Assembly: GCF_014842075.1 (NCBI RefSeq)
Contig: NZ_JACYVA010000007.1
Coordinates: 1-64,000, forward strand
Length of the DNA: 64,000 nt
Source: Sphingomonas sp. CFBP 13720
GTDB lineage: Bacteria; Pseudomonadota; Alphaproteobacteria; Sphingomonadales; Sphingomonadaceae
Direction of reading: 5' to 3'
The notes beneath the pieces are model-generated. The model was not told the DNA's origin. It was given only the letters and a program-made list of their open reading frames with translations, and made no database searches. Within the stretch, counting starts at the first letter, position 1; each line of letters begins with the position of its first letter. Both the position numbers and the translations under genes were made by a program. Below, piece by piece: positions 42,225 to 50,982 of the stretch.

Positions 42225-43151
42225 ATGGCTATCGATTGGCAAGGTGTTTTCCCTGCGGTGACGACGCAGATCGGTACGGATATGTCGATCGATCTCGCGG
42301 ATACGCAGCGGGTGGTCGACGATCTGATCCGCGACGGCGTGACGGGCATTATCGCGCTGGGCACGGTCGGCGAAAACAACTCGCTGACGCATGAGGAGAA
42401 GGTGTCGGTGCTGACCGCGATCGTCGAGGTCGTCGCCGGGCGCGTGCCCGTCGTGACCGGCGTATCGGAATATGACACGCGCCGCGCCGCCGGCTATGCC
42501 GTCGCTGCCGAAAAAGCCGGTGCGGACGGGCTGATGCTGCTTCCGCCGATGGTCTATGTCCCGAAAGCGCCGGAGCTTGCCGCGCATTTCAACGGGGTGG
42601 CGGCGGCGACCGCGTTGCCGATCATGCTGTACAACAATCCGCCCGCCTATCGCGCGCAGATCGATAACGAGGTGCTGGAACTGGTCGCGGACGCGCCGAC
42701 GATCGTCGCGATCAAGGAATCGTCGCCCGATACGCGGCGCTTCACCGATGTGAAGAACCGCTTCGGTGATCGGTACGTCCTGTTCGCAGGGCTGGACGAC
42801 GTCGCGCTCGAGGGGCTGTATCTGGGTGCGCAGGGCTGGGTATCGGGTCTGACCAACGCATTTCCGCGTGAATCGGTCGAGTTGGTGCGGGCGTTCCAGC
42901 GGGGCGACCATGCGAAGGCGATGGAAATCTACCGCTGGTTCATGCCATTGCTCCATCTCGACGCCGACCATGATCTGGTCCAGTCGATCAAGCTGGCCGA
43001 ACAGGTCATGGGTCGCGGGTCCGAACGGGTGTTGCCGCCGCGTTATCCCTTGGTCGGCGCGCGCCGTGCGGAAGTGATCGCGATGGTCGAACATGCCGCT
43101 GCGACCCGGCCCGAAATCACACCATCGACCCCAGCCGCCGTCGCGGCCTGA
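42225..43151 (+). CDS. DapA-family enzyme, probable Delta1-pyrroline-4-hydroxy-2-carboxylate deaminase
   Basis: From ATG 42225 (GGGA six bases upstream; ATG 42222 is adjacent) the protein has 308 residues. It is a DHDPS/NAL TIM barrel with the Schiff-base Lys164 in VAIKESSPDT and Tyr136 in IMLYNNPP. The segments WQGVFPAVTTQ and IIALGTVGENNSL are typical of the deaminases that turn pyrroline-4-hydroxy-2-carboxylate into 2-oxoglutarate semialdehyde. It starts an operon with the hydroxyproline epimerase, GntR and permease genes, strongly supporting this. A keto-deoxy-acid aldolase is the family alternative. Confidence 0.82.
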   Translation: MAIDWQGVFPAVTTQIGTDMSIDLADTQRVVDDLIRDGVTGIIALGTVGENNSLTHEEKVSVLTAIVEVVAGRVPVVTGVSEYDTRRAAGYAVAAEKAGADGLMLLPPMVYVPKAPELAAHFNGVAAATALPIMLYNNPPAYRAQIDNEVLELVADAPTIVAIKESSPDTRRFTDVKNRFGDRYVLFAGLDDVALEGLYLGAQGWVSGLTNAFPRESVELVRAFQRGDHAKAMEIYRWFMPLLHLDADHDLVQSIKLAEQVMGRGSERVLPPRYPLVGARRAEVIAMVEHAAATRPEITPSTPAAVAA

Positions 43152-43162
43152 CCGATCCCCCC

Positions 43163-44161
43163 ATGCGCCACAGTTTTTTCTGCATCGACGGGCATACGGC
43201 GGGCAATCCGGTACGGCTCGTCGCGGGGGGGGCGCCGTTGCTGCGTGGTGCGAGCATGTCGGCGCGGCGACAGGATTTCCTGACCCGGTTCGACTGGATC
43301 CGCACGGGGCTGTGTTTCGAACCGCGCGGGCATGCGATGATGTCGGGCGGGTTCCTGTATCCCCCGACCCGCGACGACAGCGACATCGGCATCCTGTTCA
43401 TCGAAACCTCCGGCTGCCTGCCGATGTGCGGACATGGTACGATCGGGATCGTGACGTTCGGCCTCGAACACGGGCTGATCCAGCCTGCCCTGCCCGGCCG
43501 GCTGCGCGTCGAGGTACCCGCCGGGCTGATCGATATCGTCTATACGGCGCAGGGCGACCGGGTGACGTCGGTTCGGATCACCAACGTCGCTTCCTATCTG
43601 GCGGCGCGGGGGCTCATGATCGACGTGCCGGGTCTGGGGCCGCTGTCGGTCGATGTCGCCTATGGCGGCAATTACTACGCGATCGTCGAGCCGCAGGGTG
43701 CGTATAGTGGCGTCGACGCGCTGGGCGCGGCCGCACTGGCGTCGTTCGGCCGGGCAGTACGCGATGCGGTGCGCGCCGTATTCGAACCCGTTCATCCGAT
43801 CGACCCGACCATCCGCGGCGTTAGCCACGTGTTGTGGGCCGACGCGCCGCGCAGTCCTGATGCGGACGGGCGTAACGCGGTCTTCTATGGCGACGGCGCG
43901 ATCGATCGCAGTCCGTGCGGCACCGGCACGTCGGCGCGGCTGGCACATCTGGCGGCGACCGGACGGCTGTCGGTCGGCGAAAGCTTCGTCCACGAAAGCT
44001 ATATCGGCAGCCGCTTCACCGGCCGAGTCGAATCCGCGACCATGCTGGGCGACATTCCCGCGATCGTGCCGTCGATCGAGGGATCGGCGGTCGCCACCGG
44101 ATTCAACACGATCTGGATTGATCGCGACGATCCGTTCTGGAATGGTTTCGTCGTTCGATGA
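43163..44161 (+). CDS. Proline racemase family, probable 4-hydroxyproline 2-epimerase
   Basis: The protein has 332 residues. Both catalytic cysteines of the racemase/epimerase type are present: Cys89 in MCGHGTIG and Cys252 in DRSPCGTGTSARL. This argues against trans-3-hydroxyproline dehydratase, where the second Cys is replaced by Thr. It would convert trans-4-hydroxy-L-proline to cis-4-hydroxy-D-proline, the first step of hydroxyproline catabolism. It follows the deaminase gene by 11 bases. An eight-G run near codon 22 (VAGGAP) lies in the coding sequence and could be prone to slippage. The D-hydroxyproline dehydrogenase is not in the window. Confidence 0.87.
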   Translation: MRHSFFCIDGHTAGNPVRLVAGGAPLLRGASMSARRQDFLTRFDWIRTGLCFEPRGHAMMSGGFLYPPTRDDSDIGILFIETSGCLPMCGHGTIGIVTFGLEHGLIQPALPGRLRVEVPAGLIDIVYTAQGDRVTSVRITNVASYLAARGLMIDVPGLGPLSVDVAYGGNYYAIVEPQGAYSGVDALGAAALASFGRAVRDAVRAVFEPVHPIDPTIRGVSHVLWADAPRSPDADGRNAVFYGDGAIDRSPCGTGTSARLAHLAATGRLSVGESFVHESYIGSRFTGRVESATMLGDIPAIVPSIEGSAVATGFNTIWIDRDDPFWNGFVVR

Positions 44162-44198
44162 CGTGGAACCACCGCGCCACGGCCGGGAGGGTTCGTTT

Positions 44199-44909
44199 GT
44201 GAGCGCGCGTCAGACCATCGTCGTACGAACCCTGTCGGATCAGGTGTTCGCCATCGTGCGCGAACGGATCGTTACCGGTCAATTGGCCGGCGACGCGCCG
44301 ATCCGGCAGGATGCGCTGGCCACCGAACTGGGCGTGAGCAAGATCCCGCTGCGCGAGGCGTTGGGCCGGCTCGAACAGGACGGACTGCTGCAAAGCCAGC
44401 CCAATCGCGGCTATACCGTTCAGCCGATGTCCGCCGATCAGGCCGACGAAATCTATGCGTTGCGCCTGTCGATCGAACCTGCTGCGGCGGCACGCGCGGC
44501 GCTGCACGCATCCGACGCCGACCGCGGTGCCGCGACCGCCGCCTTCCATGCGCTGGACAAGGCGGCGCACGGCAATCTTGGCGAGGTGGCGATGCGCAAT
44601 CGCGATTTTCACGTTGCGCTGGTGCGGCCGGGCGACCGCGCGATCACGACGCAACTCGTCGAACGCCTCGCGATCCAGGCCGAACGCTATGTCGTCGCGC
44701 ATCTCGAACCGGCGGGACGCGACGCGCGGGCGCATCTGGAGCATCGCGACATCATCGACGCATGGCTGGCGCGCGACGGCGTGACGCTGCAGGCGCTGCT
44801 GCACCGCCACATCGAAGCGACGCTGCTCGACCTGCGCGTCCAGTTCGCGACCAGTCGCTCATCGACCGCGCCAAACCACGCGATGGGATCGCACCTACAG
44901 GGGAAGTGA
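44199..44909 (+). CDS. GntR-family regulator, FCD subgroup (proposed motif II regulator)
   Basis: From GTG 44199, after GGGAGGGTTCG, the protein has 236 residues. The winged helix reads VFAIVRERIVTGQLAGDAPIRQDALATELGVSKIPLREALGRLEQDGLL, with the FCD domain after it and metal-type His in NRDFHVAL, EHRDIIDAW and LLHRHIEATLLD. It is encoded within the hydroxyproline operon whose upstream region holds a perfect motif II palindrome, so autoregulation and control of the other motif II genes is the simplest reading. It is clearly a different protein from the GntR at 30209. Ligand perhaps hydroxyproline or a breakdown product; inferred. Confidence 0.87.
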   Translation: MSARQTIVVRTLSDQVFAIVRERIVTGQLAGDAPIRQDALATELGVSKIPLREALGRLEQDGLLQSQPNRGYTVQPMSADQADEIYALRLSIEPAAAARAALHASDADRGAATAAFHALDKAAHGNLGEVAMRNRDFHVALVRPGDRAITTQLVERLAIQAERYVVAHLEPAGRDARAHLEHRDIIDAWLARDGVTLQALLHRHIEATLLDLRVQFATSRSSTAPNHAMGSHLQGK

Positions 44910-44910
44910 C

Positions 44911-46320
44911 ATGTCGATCATCGGACCGCGCAAGGTGTTGGGCGCACATGCCCCCGCCGGCCAGACGCTGGCCAAGACGCTTGGCTGGCCGCATCTGATC
45001 GCACTGGGCGTCGGGGCGATCGTCGGCACCGGCATCTATACGCTGACCGGGGTCGGTGCGGAGCGTGCCGGACCGGCGGTGATCCTTGCCTTCGCGATCG
45101 CGGGGGCGGTTTGTGCGTGTGCGGCGCTCGCATATGCCGAATTGGCGACCATGATTCCGGCGGCGGGCAGCGCCTATACGTTCAGCTATACCGCGCTTGG
45201 CGAAACCGTCGCGTGGGTCGTCGGATGGAGCCTGATCCTCGAATATTCGCTGGCATGTTCGACCGTTGCGGTCGGGTGGTCGGGATATCTGGTGGGATGG
45301 ATCCACGCATTGGGCGTGTCGCTGCCGCCCGCGCTGCTGGTCGGACCGCATGCCGGCGGGATCATCAACCTGCCCGCCGTGTTCGTCGCATTGGCGGTGA
45401 TGGGCATGCTGGTCGCCGGCACGCGCGAGAGCGCGACGCTCAACATCGTGCTGGTCATCATCAAACTGGTGGCGCTGAGCGTCTTCGTCCTGTTCGCACT
45501 GCCCGCGTTCGACGGACAGAATCTGCAGCCGTTCATGCCCTATGGCTTCGGCAGCACCGAGATCGACGGCACCAAGCGCGGGGTCATGGCGGCGGCGGCG
45601 ATCGTGTTCTTCGCCTTCTATGGGTTCGACGCGGTCGCGACCTCTGCCGAGGAAGCGAAGAATCCGGGGCGCGATCTGACGATCGGTATCGTCGGGTCGA
45701 TGATCCTGTGCACGGTCATTTATATGGCGGTCGCGATCGCCGCCGTGGGCGCGATCCCGTTCCGGCAGCTCGCGGATTCGCCCGAGCCGCTGGCGCTGGT
45801 GCTGCGAACGCTGGGGCAGCCGGTCGCCGCGCACATGATCGCGCTGGCGGCGGTCATCGCCCTGCCCTCCGTCATTCTCGTCATGATGTACGGACAGAGC
45901 CGCATCTTCTTCGTGATGGCGCGGGACGGATTGCTGCCTCAGCGGCTGGCGACGGTCAGCAAGCGCACCGGCGCACCGACGCGGATCACCGTACTGACCG
46001 GACTGTCGATCGCAGCCGTCGCGGGCTTCTTCCGCCTCGACGAAATCGCGGAGCTGGCCAATGCCGGCACGCTGGTCGCGTTCATCGCGGTTGGCGCTTG
46101 CCTGATGGTCCTGCGTCGCACCGCGCCGGACGCGCCACGGCTGTTCCGGTGTCCCGCGCCGATGGTCGTGGGGACCGCCGCGATCCTCGGATGCCTGTAC
46201 CTGCTGTACAGCCTGCCCGGCGCGACGCTGCTGCGGTTCCTCGGCTGGAACGCGATCGGACTGGTCGCCTATGTCGCTTATGGTCGCCGCGCCAGCTTCG
46301 CGCGTCGCGCCGCTGCCTGA
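44911..46320 (+). CDS. APC-family amino-acid permease
   Basis: The protein has 469 residues with about twelve transmembrane segments. Helix 1 has the unwound substrate-site motif GVGAIVGTGIYTLTG, and later segments include EYSLACSTVAVGWSGYL, the conserved FFAFYGFDAVATSAEEAKNPGRDL and MMYGQSRIFFVMARDGLLP, all typical of the cationic amino-acid transporter branch. It starts 1 base after the GntR stop, with AGGGGAAGTGAC before the ATG, and ends the operon. With the epimerase and deaminase genes it most likely imports hydroxyproline or short proline-related solutes; that substrate is inferred. Confidence 0.88.
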   Translation: MSIIGPRKVLGAHAPAGQTLAKTLGWPHLIALGVGAIVGTGIYTLTGVGAERAGPAVILAFAIAGAVCACAALAYAELATMIPAAGSAYTFSYTALGETVAWVVGWSLILEYSLACSTVAVGWSGYLVGWIHALGVSLPPALLVGPHAGGIINLPAVFVALAVMGMLVAGTRESATLNIVLVIIKLVALSVFVLFALPAFDGQNLQPFMPYGFGSTEIDGTKRGVMAAAAIVFFAFYGFDAVATSAEEAKNPGRDLTIGIVGSMILCTVIYMAVAIAAVGAIPFRQLADSPEPLALVLRTLGQPVAAHMIALAAVIALPSVILVMMYGQSRIFFVMARDGLLPQRLATVSKRTGAPTRITVLTGLSIAAVAGFFRLDEIAELANAGTLVAFIAVGACLMVLRRTAPDAPRLFRCPAPMVVGTAAILGCLYLLYSLPGATLLRFLGWNAIGLVAYVAYGRRASFARRAAA

Positions 46321-46917
46321 ACGCGGCGCATGGGGGGGGCGGACGACTATAGCGGCTTTGCAGCGGAGGCCTTCCGGCTACGCCGACGCTGCCCTATCCG
46401 AACCAGCGTTGCTACCTGCCATCCGGCCGGCCTGCGCCGATGTTCGCCCGCTTCGCTTACCTCGGGACAGTTGTAAGCTCGGCGAAAGTCCCGCAGCGTG
46501 CCGTCCTCGGGCCGTACCCCGGCGGAGGACGGGTCCAGTTGGGAAAGCTTTTCGGTACGTTACCAACGTCCCCCAACTGCGCCCGGCTTTCGCGGCGGTA
46601 CGACAGGGTGACTTTCGCAGAGGTTTAGACCAGTTCGGAGTCCGCGTGATCCAATGCGCGCCGAACGTGCATACGATAACCAGGTCTGGTCGAACGTTCT
46701 GCACGGCGATGCAGGCCAGTGCCGAACGACGCTTCACGTCCCGGTGGCAGCCGGTTCGACGATAACGCGGAAACCCGACAGGCGCTGAAGATCGCCGCAG
46801 CGCCGTGCGTCGGGACGATGAAGCGCGAAACGCCGCCAGCGCGGTAAAACAGCGCTGACGGCGAAACCGACCATATTGTATCACTGGGCAGGAACACCGT
46901 CCCTGCCCCGTCCCGCA
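46321..46917. other. Intergenic region, nothing recognised
   Basis: About 600 bases lie between convergent permease and serralysin genes. An eight-G run begins at 46332. I found no gene with a credible start and family; short frames on both strands look random. It must contain the terminators of both genes but no strong hairpin stands out. Confidence 0.4.
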
Positions 46918-48900
46918 TCAAACGTGCAGGCCGCCGATGCCGATCGAAGAACCGACCTGGCTGTAGACATAATATTCGATGCCGTCGTTCACGACCACGC
47001 CGTCATATTCGAGCGCGGACGCACCGCCGAACTTCACGGTGCCGCCTTCGCCGGTCAGATCCAGAAGACCGTCGCTGCCGAAGGTGATCCGGTTGTCGCC
47101 GTCGGCATCCGCCAATTTGGTCGTCGTTACGAACAGGTCGTTACGCGTGAAGACGACGATATCGTTGCCCAGCCCCGCCACCGGATTGGCCGTGTCGAAC
47201 AAGAAGACATCAGTCGAGCTGCCCGACGACCGGCCACGCATCGTATCGTCGCCGAAGCCGCTTTCGTACACCCGCTGACCACTCGACGCGACGGGACGGA
47301 TGCGGGCATCGTCGTAATAGAAGACGCCGTCGATGCTGCCCATGAGCCGCAGACCGGTTTTGGCCGCCCCGACCAGTTCGACCCGGTCGCCATCGGTCCG
47401 GTCGAGCATGAGGGACGCGCCGCTCCACGTGATGATGCCGTCGCCGTTGCCGTCGGCAATGGCTTTGGTCGTGGCAAGTACGTCGCCGCGCTGCCAGTCG
47501 GTGATGCGATCCGCACCCGATACGCCGGCAGACCGAAGCTCGAACACGTCACGGCCGCCCCCGCCGGTCAGCAGGTTCGCGACCCCGTTTCCGACGATCC
47601 GGTCGCTGCCGCCCCCGCCAACGGCGTTCTCGATCACCACGCCATAGGCGATCGAGATGTTGTCGGTCAGCAGGCCGCTCTTCAAACCGAAGAATTGCTT
47701 GAAGCTTTCGTAATAGGCGAAGGTGCCGGCGCTGCGCGGGTCGAGACCGGCTGCGGCACGGTTGGCGTTGATCTGATCCAGCGTCAGGAACGCCTCGATC
47801 CCGCCGCCGGACGAAAAGGCGCCTTCGTTCAGGTCGATGGTCGAAGGTGTGTTCCAGCCGGAAAGGTCGAGCGTGTCGATGCCGCCGGCATCCCAGATCG
47901 CGACGACCGGGCTGGTGGTGACCGAAAAATCGTACGCCGCATTACCGGCGGTGGAATTGAAGCCATACACGGTGTTGCCGGTGCGGGTGGTCGTGTCGAC
48001 ACCATATAGCCGCTGGGCTGCCGCGATGTCGTGGACCAGAGGCGTTCCGGGATAGGCGACGTTCAGCAGCGCGAAGTCGATATGCTGCGCGCCGGTTTCG
48101 TACGCGTCGAAATAGCTCATGATGCTGTATTGGCGTGAATCCTGCGCATAGACCGCATCGTTGGCATAGGTGATCGGATCGGGCACGCCGTCGCCGTCAT
48201 TGTCGTCGAGCGCGTTATAGTCGCCGGGGTGGCTGATGCCGAGCGCATGGCCGATTTCATGGATCATCGCGGTCTGGCCGTAATAGCTGGCGGTCAGTTG
48301 CGTGAAATTCGACGCGATCCCGATATCGACCCAGACGTCACCGCCCAGCCGGCCGAATTCGGCGAAGCCGTAATCCCGTTCGATCTGCGCATCGCCGCTG
48401 TCGCCGAAGGGCAGATAGGCATAGGCCTGCGCGCCACCGGTATTGGCGTTGCCGAACGTAATATCCGCGCTGCCCGACTTCGTCTGCCGGAACGAGATGG
48501 CGGTGACCTCGTCCCAGAACGCGATCGAACGCTGCGCAAGATCGATTTGCGCCGGGGTGAAGGCGCCGAAGCTGAAATATTCGTTGAGCGCGGCGGTTCC
48601 GGTCTCGTTGACGTAATAGCTGTTCGCAAGCTCTTCCTGGGTCAGCCAGAAACCGTAGTTCAGTACGCCGTCGTCGAGTTCGCCGTAATTGTTCGAGTTC
48701 CAGTTCTGCCCCGCGCGATTGAGGAAGATCGCCGCCTGTTCTGCACTCCAGACCGGTTTGGACCCATAGGTGGAACCTGCGCTGGGATCGAGCGAGGCCG
48801 ACAGTACCACCCCGCCGTCATCGCCATGCCGGGTCAATCCCCCCGCGCAGGTCGGACAGGCACAACCAAAGGTGCTCGCAACGTCGAAAGAAGCGTCCAT
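46918..48900 (-). CDS. Serralysin-like M10 metalloprotease with RTX-type C-terminus
   Basis: From ATG 48900 (GGAG seven bases upstream) the protein has 660 residues. The zinc motif is HEIGHALGISHPGDY (214-228) with three His, and the Met-turn is YSIMSYFD. The C-terminal part is M10_C/RTX-like with GGGGSDRIVGNGVANLLTGGGGRD and repeated D-x-DGDN calcium-like loops. It has no Sec signal, as expected for type I secretion. Unusual are three cysteines at 13, 15 and 18 (FGCACPTC), the only ones I see in the protein. A motif II-like site lies about 310 bases upstream, so it probably belongs to the module 4 regulon and digests wall or extracellular protein. Confidence 0.88.
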   Translation of the reverse strand: MDASFDVASTFGCACPTCAGGLTRHGDDGGVVLSASLDPSAGSTYGSKPVWSAEQAAIFLNRAGQNWNSNNYGELDDGVLNYGFWLTQEELANSYYVNETGTAALNEYFSFGAFTPAQIDLAQRSIAFWDEVTAISFRQTKSGSADITFGNANTGGAQAYAYLPFGDSGDAQIERDYGFAEFGRLGGDVWVDIGIASNFTQLTASYYGQTAMIHEIGHALGISHPGDYNALDDNDGDGVPDPITYANDAVYAQDSRQYSIMSYFDAYETGAQHIDFALLNVAYPGTPLVHDIAAAQRLYGVDTTTRTGNTVYGFNSTAGNAAYDFSVTTSPVVAIWDAGGIDTLDLSGWNTPSTIDLNEGAFSSGGGIEAFLTLDQINANRAAAGLDPRSAGTFAYYESFKQFFGLKSGLLTDNISIAYGVVIENAVGGGGSDRIVGNGVANLLTGGGGRDVFELRSAGVSGADRITDWQRGDVLATTKAIADGNGDGIITWSGASLMLDRTDGDRVELVGAAKTGLRLMGSIDGVFYYDDARIRPVASSGQRVYESGFGDDTMRGRSSGSSTDVFLFDTANPVAGLGNDIVVFTRNDLFVTTTKLADADGDNRITFGSDGLLDLTGEGGTVKFGGASALEYDGVVVNDGIEYYVYSQVGSSIGIGGLHV

Positions 48901-49379
48901 GAGTTTCTCCAGTTTGAAATTTGATGATGTTGCGCCATCGCGCGAGCGTCGCAGGACTTCGTCACCGATCGGCTCGACCGGCGGCCCTGCCCGGCCGTTG
49001 CCGCCTCGACGCGGGTGCGGGGCTGTCGGAGATGGTCGGAGCTGCGTTCGATGAAGCGCGGGTCGCCGACCTTGCGGGCATGCCAGCGACGCGCGCAGCG
49101 TTCGTTGTGACAACGGCAGTGAGCGGCCTGCGGCCATTTCTGCGGTGTTTTTAGTCTTCGCATCACACGCCCCTCAAGCAGCGTAACGCTTTCGTAACCA
49201 GTTCTTATACCGTATACTATGACTTTCTACGCGGACGGTCCATTTACCTCTGAAGACGGGGCAGCGCCGGCATTCGGGACGAGCGTGTTCTCCCTACGCG
49301 ACGGCGGTCCCCGAATTTCGTTGTTCCCGGAAACGGTGTTGCCGAACGCGGTGCCGCATTTCTGAACGGGCGTCGCGCT
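48901..49379. other. Long upstream region of the serralysin gene
   Basis: About 480 bases lie between the serralysin start and the GH43 stop, both on the minus strand. It contains a motif II-like site at 49209. A long 5' leader for the protease transcript or an unseen small gene are both possible; I see no convincing frame. Confidence 0.45.
49209..49220. promoter_or_regulatory. Motif II-like site upstream of the serralysin gene
   Basis: ACCGTATACTAT shares the GTATAC centre and 10 of 12 bases with ATCGTATACGAT. It is about 310 bases upstream of the serralysin ATG and downstream of the GH43 gene. Confidence 0.5.
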
Positions 49380-50942
49380 TCAACGTCCATGGCGTTCCGG
49401 CATTTGTTCGCAGGGCGCGGCGACCCTTTCAGCCGGTGTGACGGGTTGCGCGATCGGCGACAGCGCCTCCCACTCCTTCACCGCCAAGGCAGCATGGCTG
49501 GCACCGGCGTGGCTGGCATCGAACACGGCGCGCAGGCACCGCGTGGTGACGGGCGCGAAACGTACCGCCTGCACGACATCGGGTGCGGTGCCATAAGCGG
49601 TTCGGGCCGCCACCGGCTTCCAACCACCGTTCCAATATTCGATCCGCCATGCGGCGGGTGGCGCGACCCCGACACCCGATCCGGCGGGTTGATCGGCCCA
49701 GAACCAGATGCGCGACCCGTCGAGCGTGACCGGCGCATGCCAGCGATATTCGATCCATTGCCGCGGCGGATTGTGCCCGGTCCAGCTACCCCAGAGGTCG
49801 GGTGGCAGCGGATTGGCGGGGACCTTTCCGTCGTTCAGCGCTCCGATCCAGTATTGCAACGGAATTGGCTCGTTCGACGACGTCGCCGTGGCGGAGCGGG
49901 CGCGGTTGCGCGTCGGTGGACCGGGCGGCAACGCGCGCCGGGTCGGCACCACCGGCAGGATGCGTGCGGGGCGGACGCTGTCGTCCCACCGCACCGGGTC
50001 GATCGCCACGCTGCGATGAAAATGGCCGCCGTCGATACCATCGGCGGTATGATAGGCGATGACCCACCCGCCCCTGAACGGCACGATTCCAGCGTGCGAC
50101 GTGGTCGAGCTGACCGGTTTCAGGATGACGCCGCGATAGGTCCACGGGCCACGTGGATCGGCCGCCGTGCCATAGGCGATGCAGGCATAATATACCGCCG
50201 GCGTGCAGTCGGATGCCGGCCCGGCATGGTTGCCGGCGTAGAGCATATAGTAGGTGCCGTCGCGTTCCAGCACCCATGGTGCCTCGAAATATCCGGTCAG
50301 GCCCGACACCGCGAACGGCGCACCGATCGGCGTCACCATGTCGCGCGCCAGTTCGATGCCGCGCAGCTGCCCGAACGATCCCCAATACATCCATACGCGT
50401 CCATCGGCGGCGACCAGTACGGTGGGATCGATATTGTGGATGCGGTTGGGGACGGGACGCCGCTGCGACACGATCGGACCGGCGGGATGCGCGTCGCGGA
50501 ACGGGCCGGTCGGCGTATCGGCCACCGCGACGCCGATCGAGAACCGGTCCTCCGCAGCGCTGTCGCGTTCGACGATCGGGGCGTAGAGATAGAAGCGTCC
50601 ATCGGGTCCCCGGACGATCTGCGCGGCATAGGCCCGCCCCGGCTCGGCCCATGCGAAGATCGTTTCCGGGCGGGCGATGGCGGGGCGGTGCGTCCACTTG
50701 CGCGATCCGGGGTCGGTGGTCGACAATAGCTGCCATTCGTTCATCACGAAGTCGTTGACCCCCGGCGGCGCCTCATCGCGCCCCGTGAGGATGTAGAGCG
50801 TGTCGCCGTCGACCAGCGGGGCGGGATCGGTCGACGACGGCGTGTCCAGAATTGGATTGCCGGGCGTCGTCACGACACGCGCTTCCTGTGCGCCCGCTAT
50901 TGCAGGCACCGCCAGCAGCGCCACCGTCAGTCGACCGCGCAT
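49380..50942 (-). CDS. Secreted GH43-family glycosidase
   Basis: From ATG 50942 the protein has 520 residues with a signal peptide (LTVALLAVPAIAGAQ). The five-blade propeller carries the GH43 acids: DPAPLVDGDTLYILTGRDEAP with the base Asp, NIDPTVLVAADGRVWMYWGSF with the modulating Asp, and GYFEAPWVLERDGTYYMLY with the general acid Glu. The last 130 residues form a beta-sandwich domain resembling a discoidin-type sugar-binding module (RIWFWADQPAGSGVGV). Likely activities are alpha-L-arabinofuranosidase or beta-xylosidase. It lies 40 bases after the GH127 gene in the same operon, fitting arabinan or arabinoside removal. Confidence 0.87.
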   Translation of the reverse strand: MRGRLTVALLAVPAIAGAQEARVVTTPGNPILDTPSSTDPAPLVDGDTLYILTGRDEAPPGVNDFVMNEWQLLSTTDPGSRKWTHRPAIARPETIFAWAEPGRAYAAQIVRGPDGRFYLYAPIVERDSAAEDRFSIGVAVADTPTGPFRDAHPAGPIVSQRRPVPNRIHNIDPTVLVAADGRVWMYWGSFGQLRGIELARDMVTPIGAPFAVSGLTGYFEAPWVLERDGTYYMLYAGNHAGPASDCTPAVYYACIAYGTAADPRGPWTYRGVILKPVSSTTSHAGIVPFRGGWVIAYHTADGIDGGHFHRSVAIDPVRWDDSVRPARILPVVPTRRALPPGPPTRNRARSATATSSNEPIPLQYWIGALNDGKVPANPLPPDLWGSWTGHNPPRQWIEYRWHAPVTLDGSRIWFWADQPAGSGVGVAPPAAWRIEYWNGGWKPVAARTAYGTAPDVVQAVRFAPVTTRCLRAVFDASHAGASHAALAVKEWEALSPIAQPVTPAERVAAPCEQMPERHGR

Positions 50943-50982
50943 GGCATCCCGTCGATAAATCGATCCTGTCGCCGGACGGGGT

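Noticed and set aside
43163..44161. Reading the racemase-family gene as trans-3-hydroxyproline dehydratase
   Set aside because: The second catalytic Cys (Cys252) is present; dehydratases have Thr there.
46660..46690. CATACGATAACC near 46672 as a motif II operator
   Set aside because: Only one half-site matches and it is not upstream of a gene.
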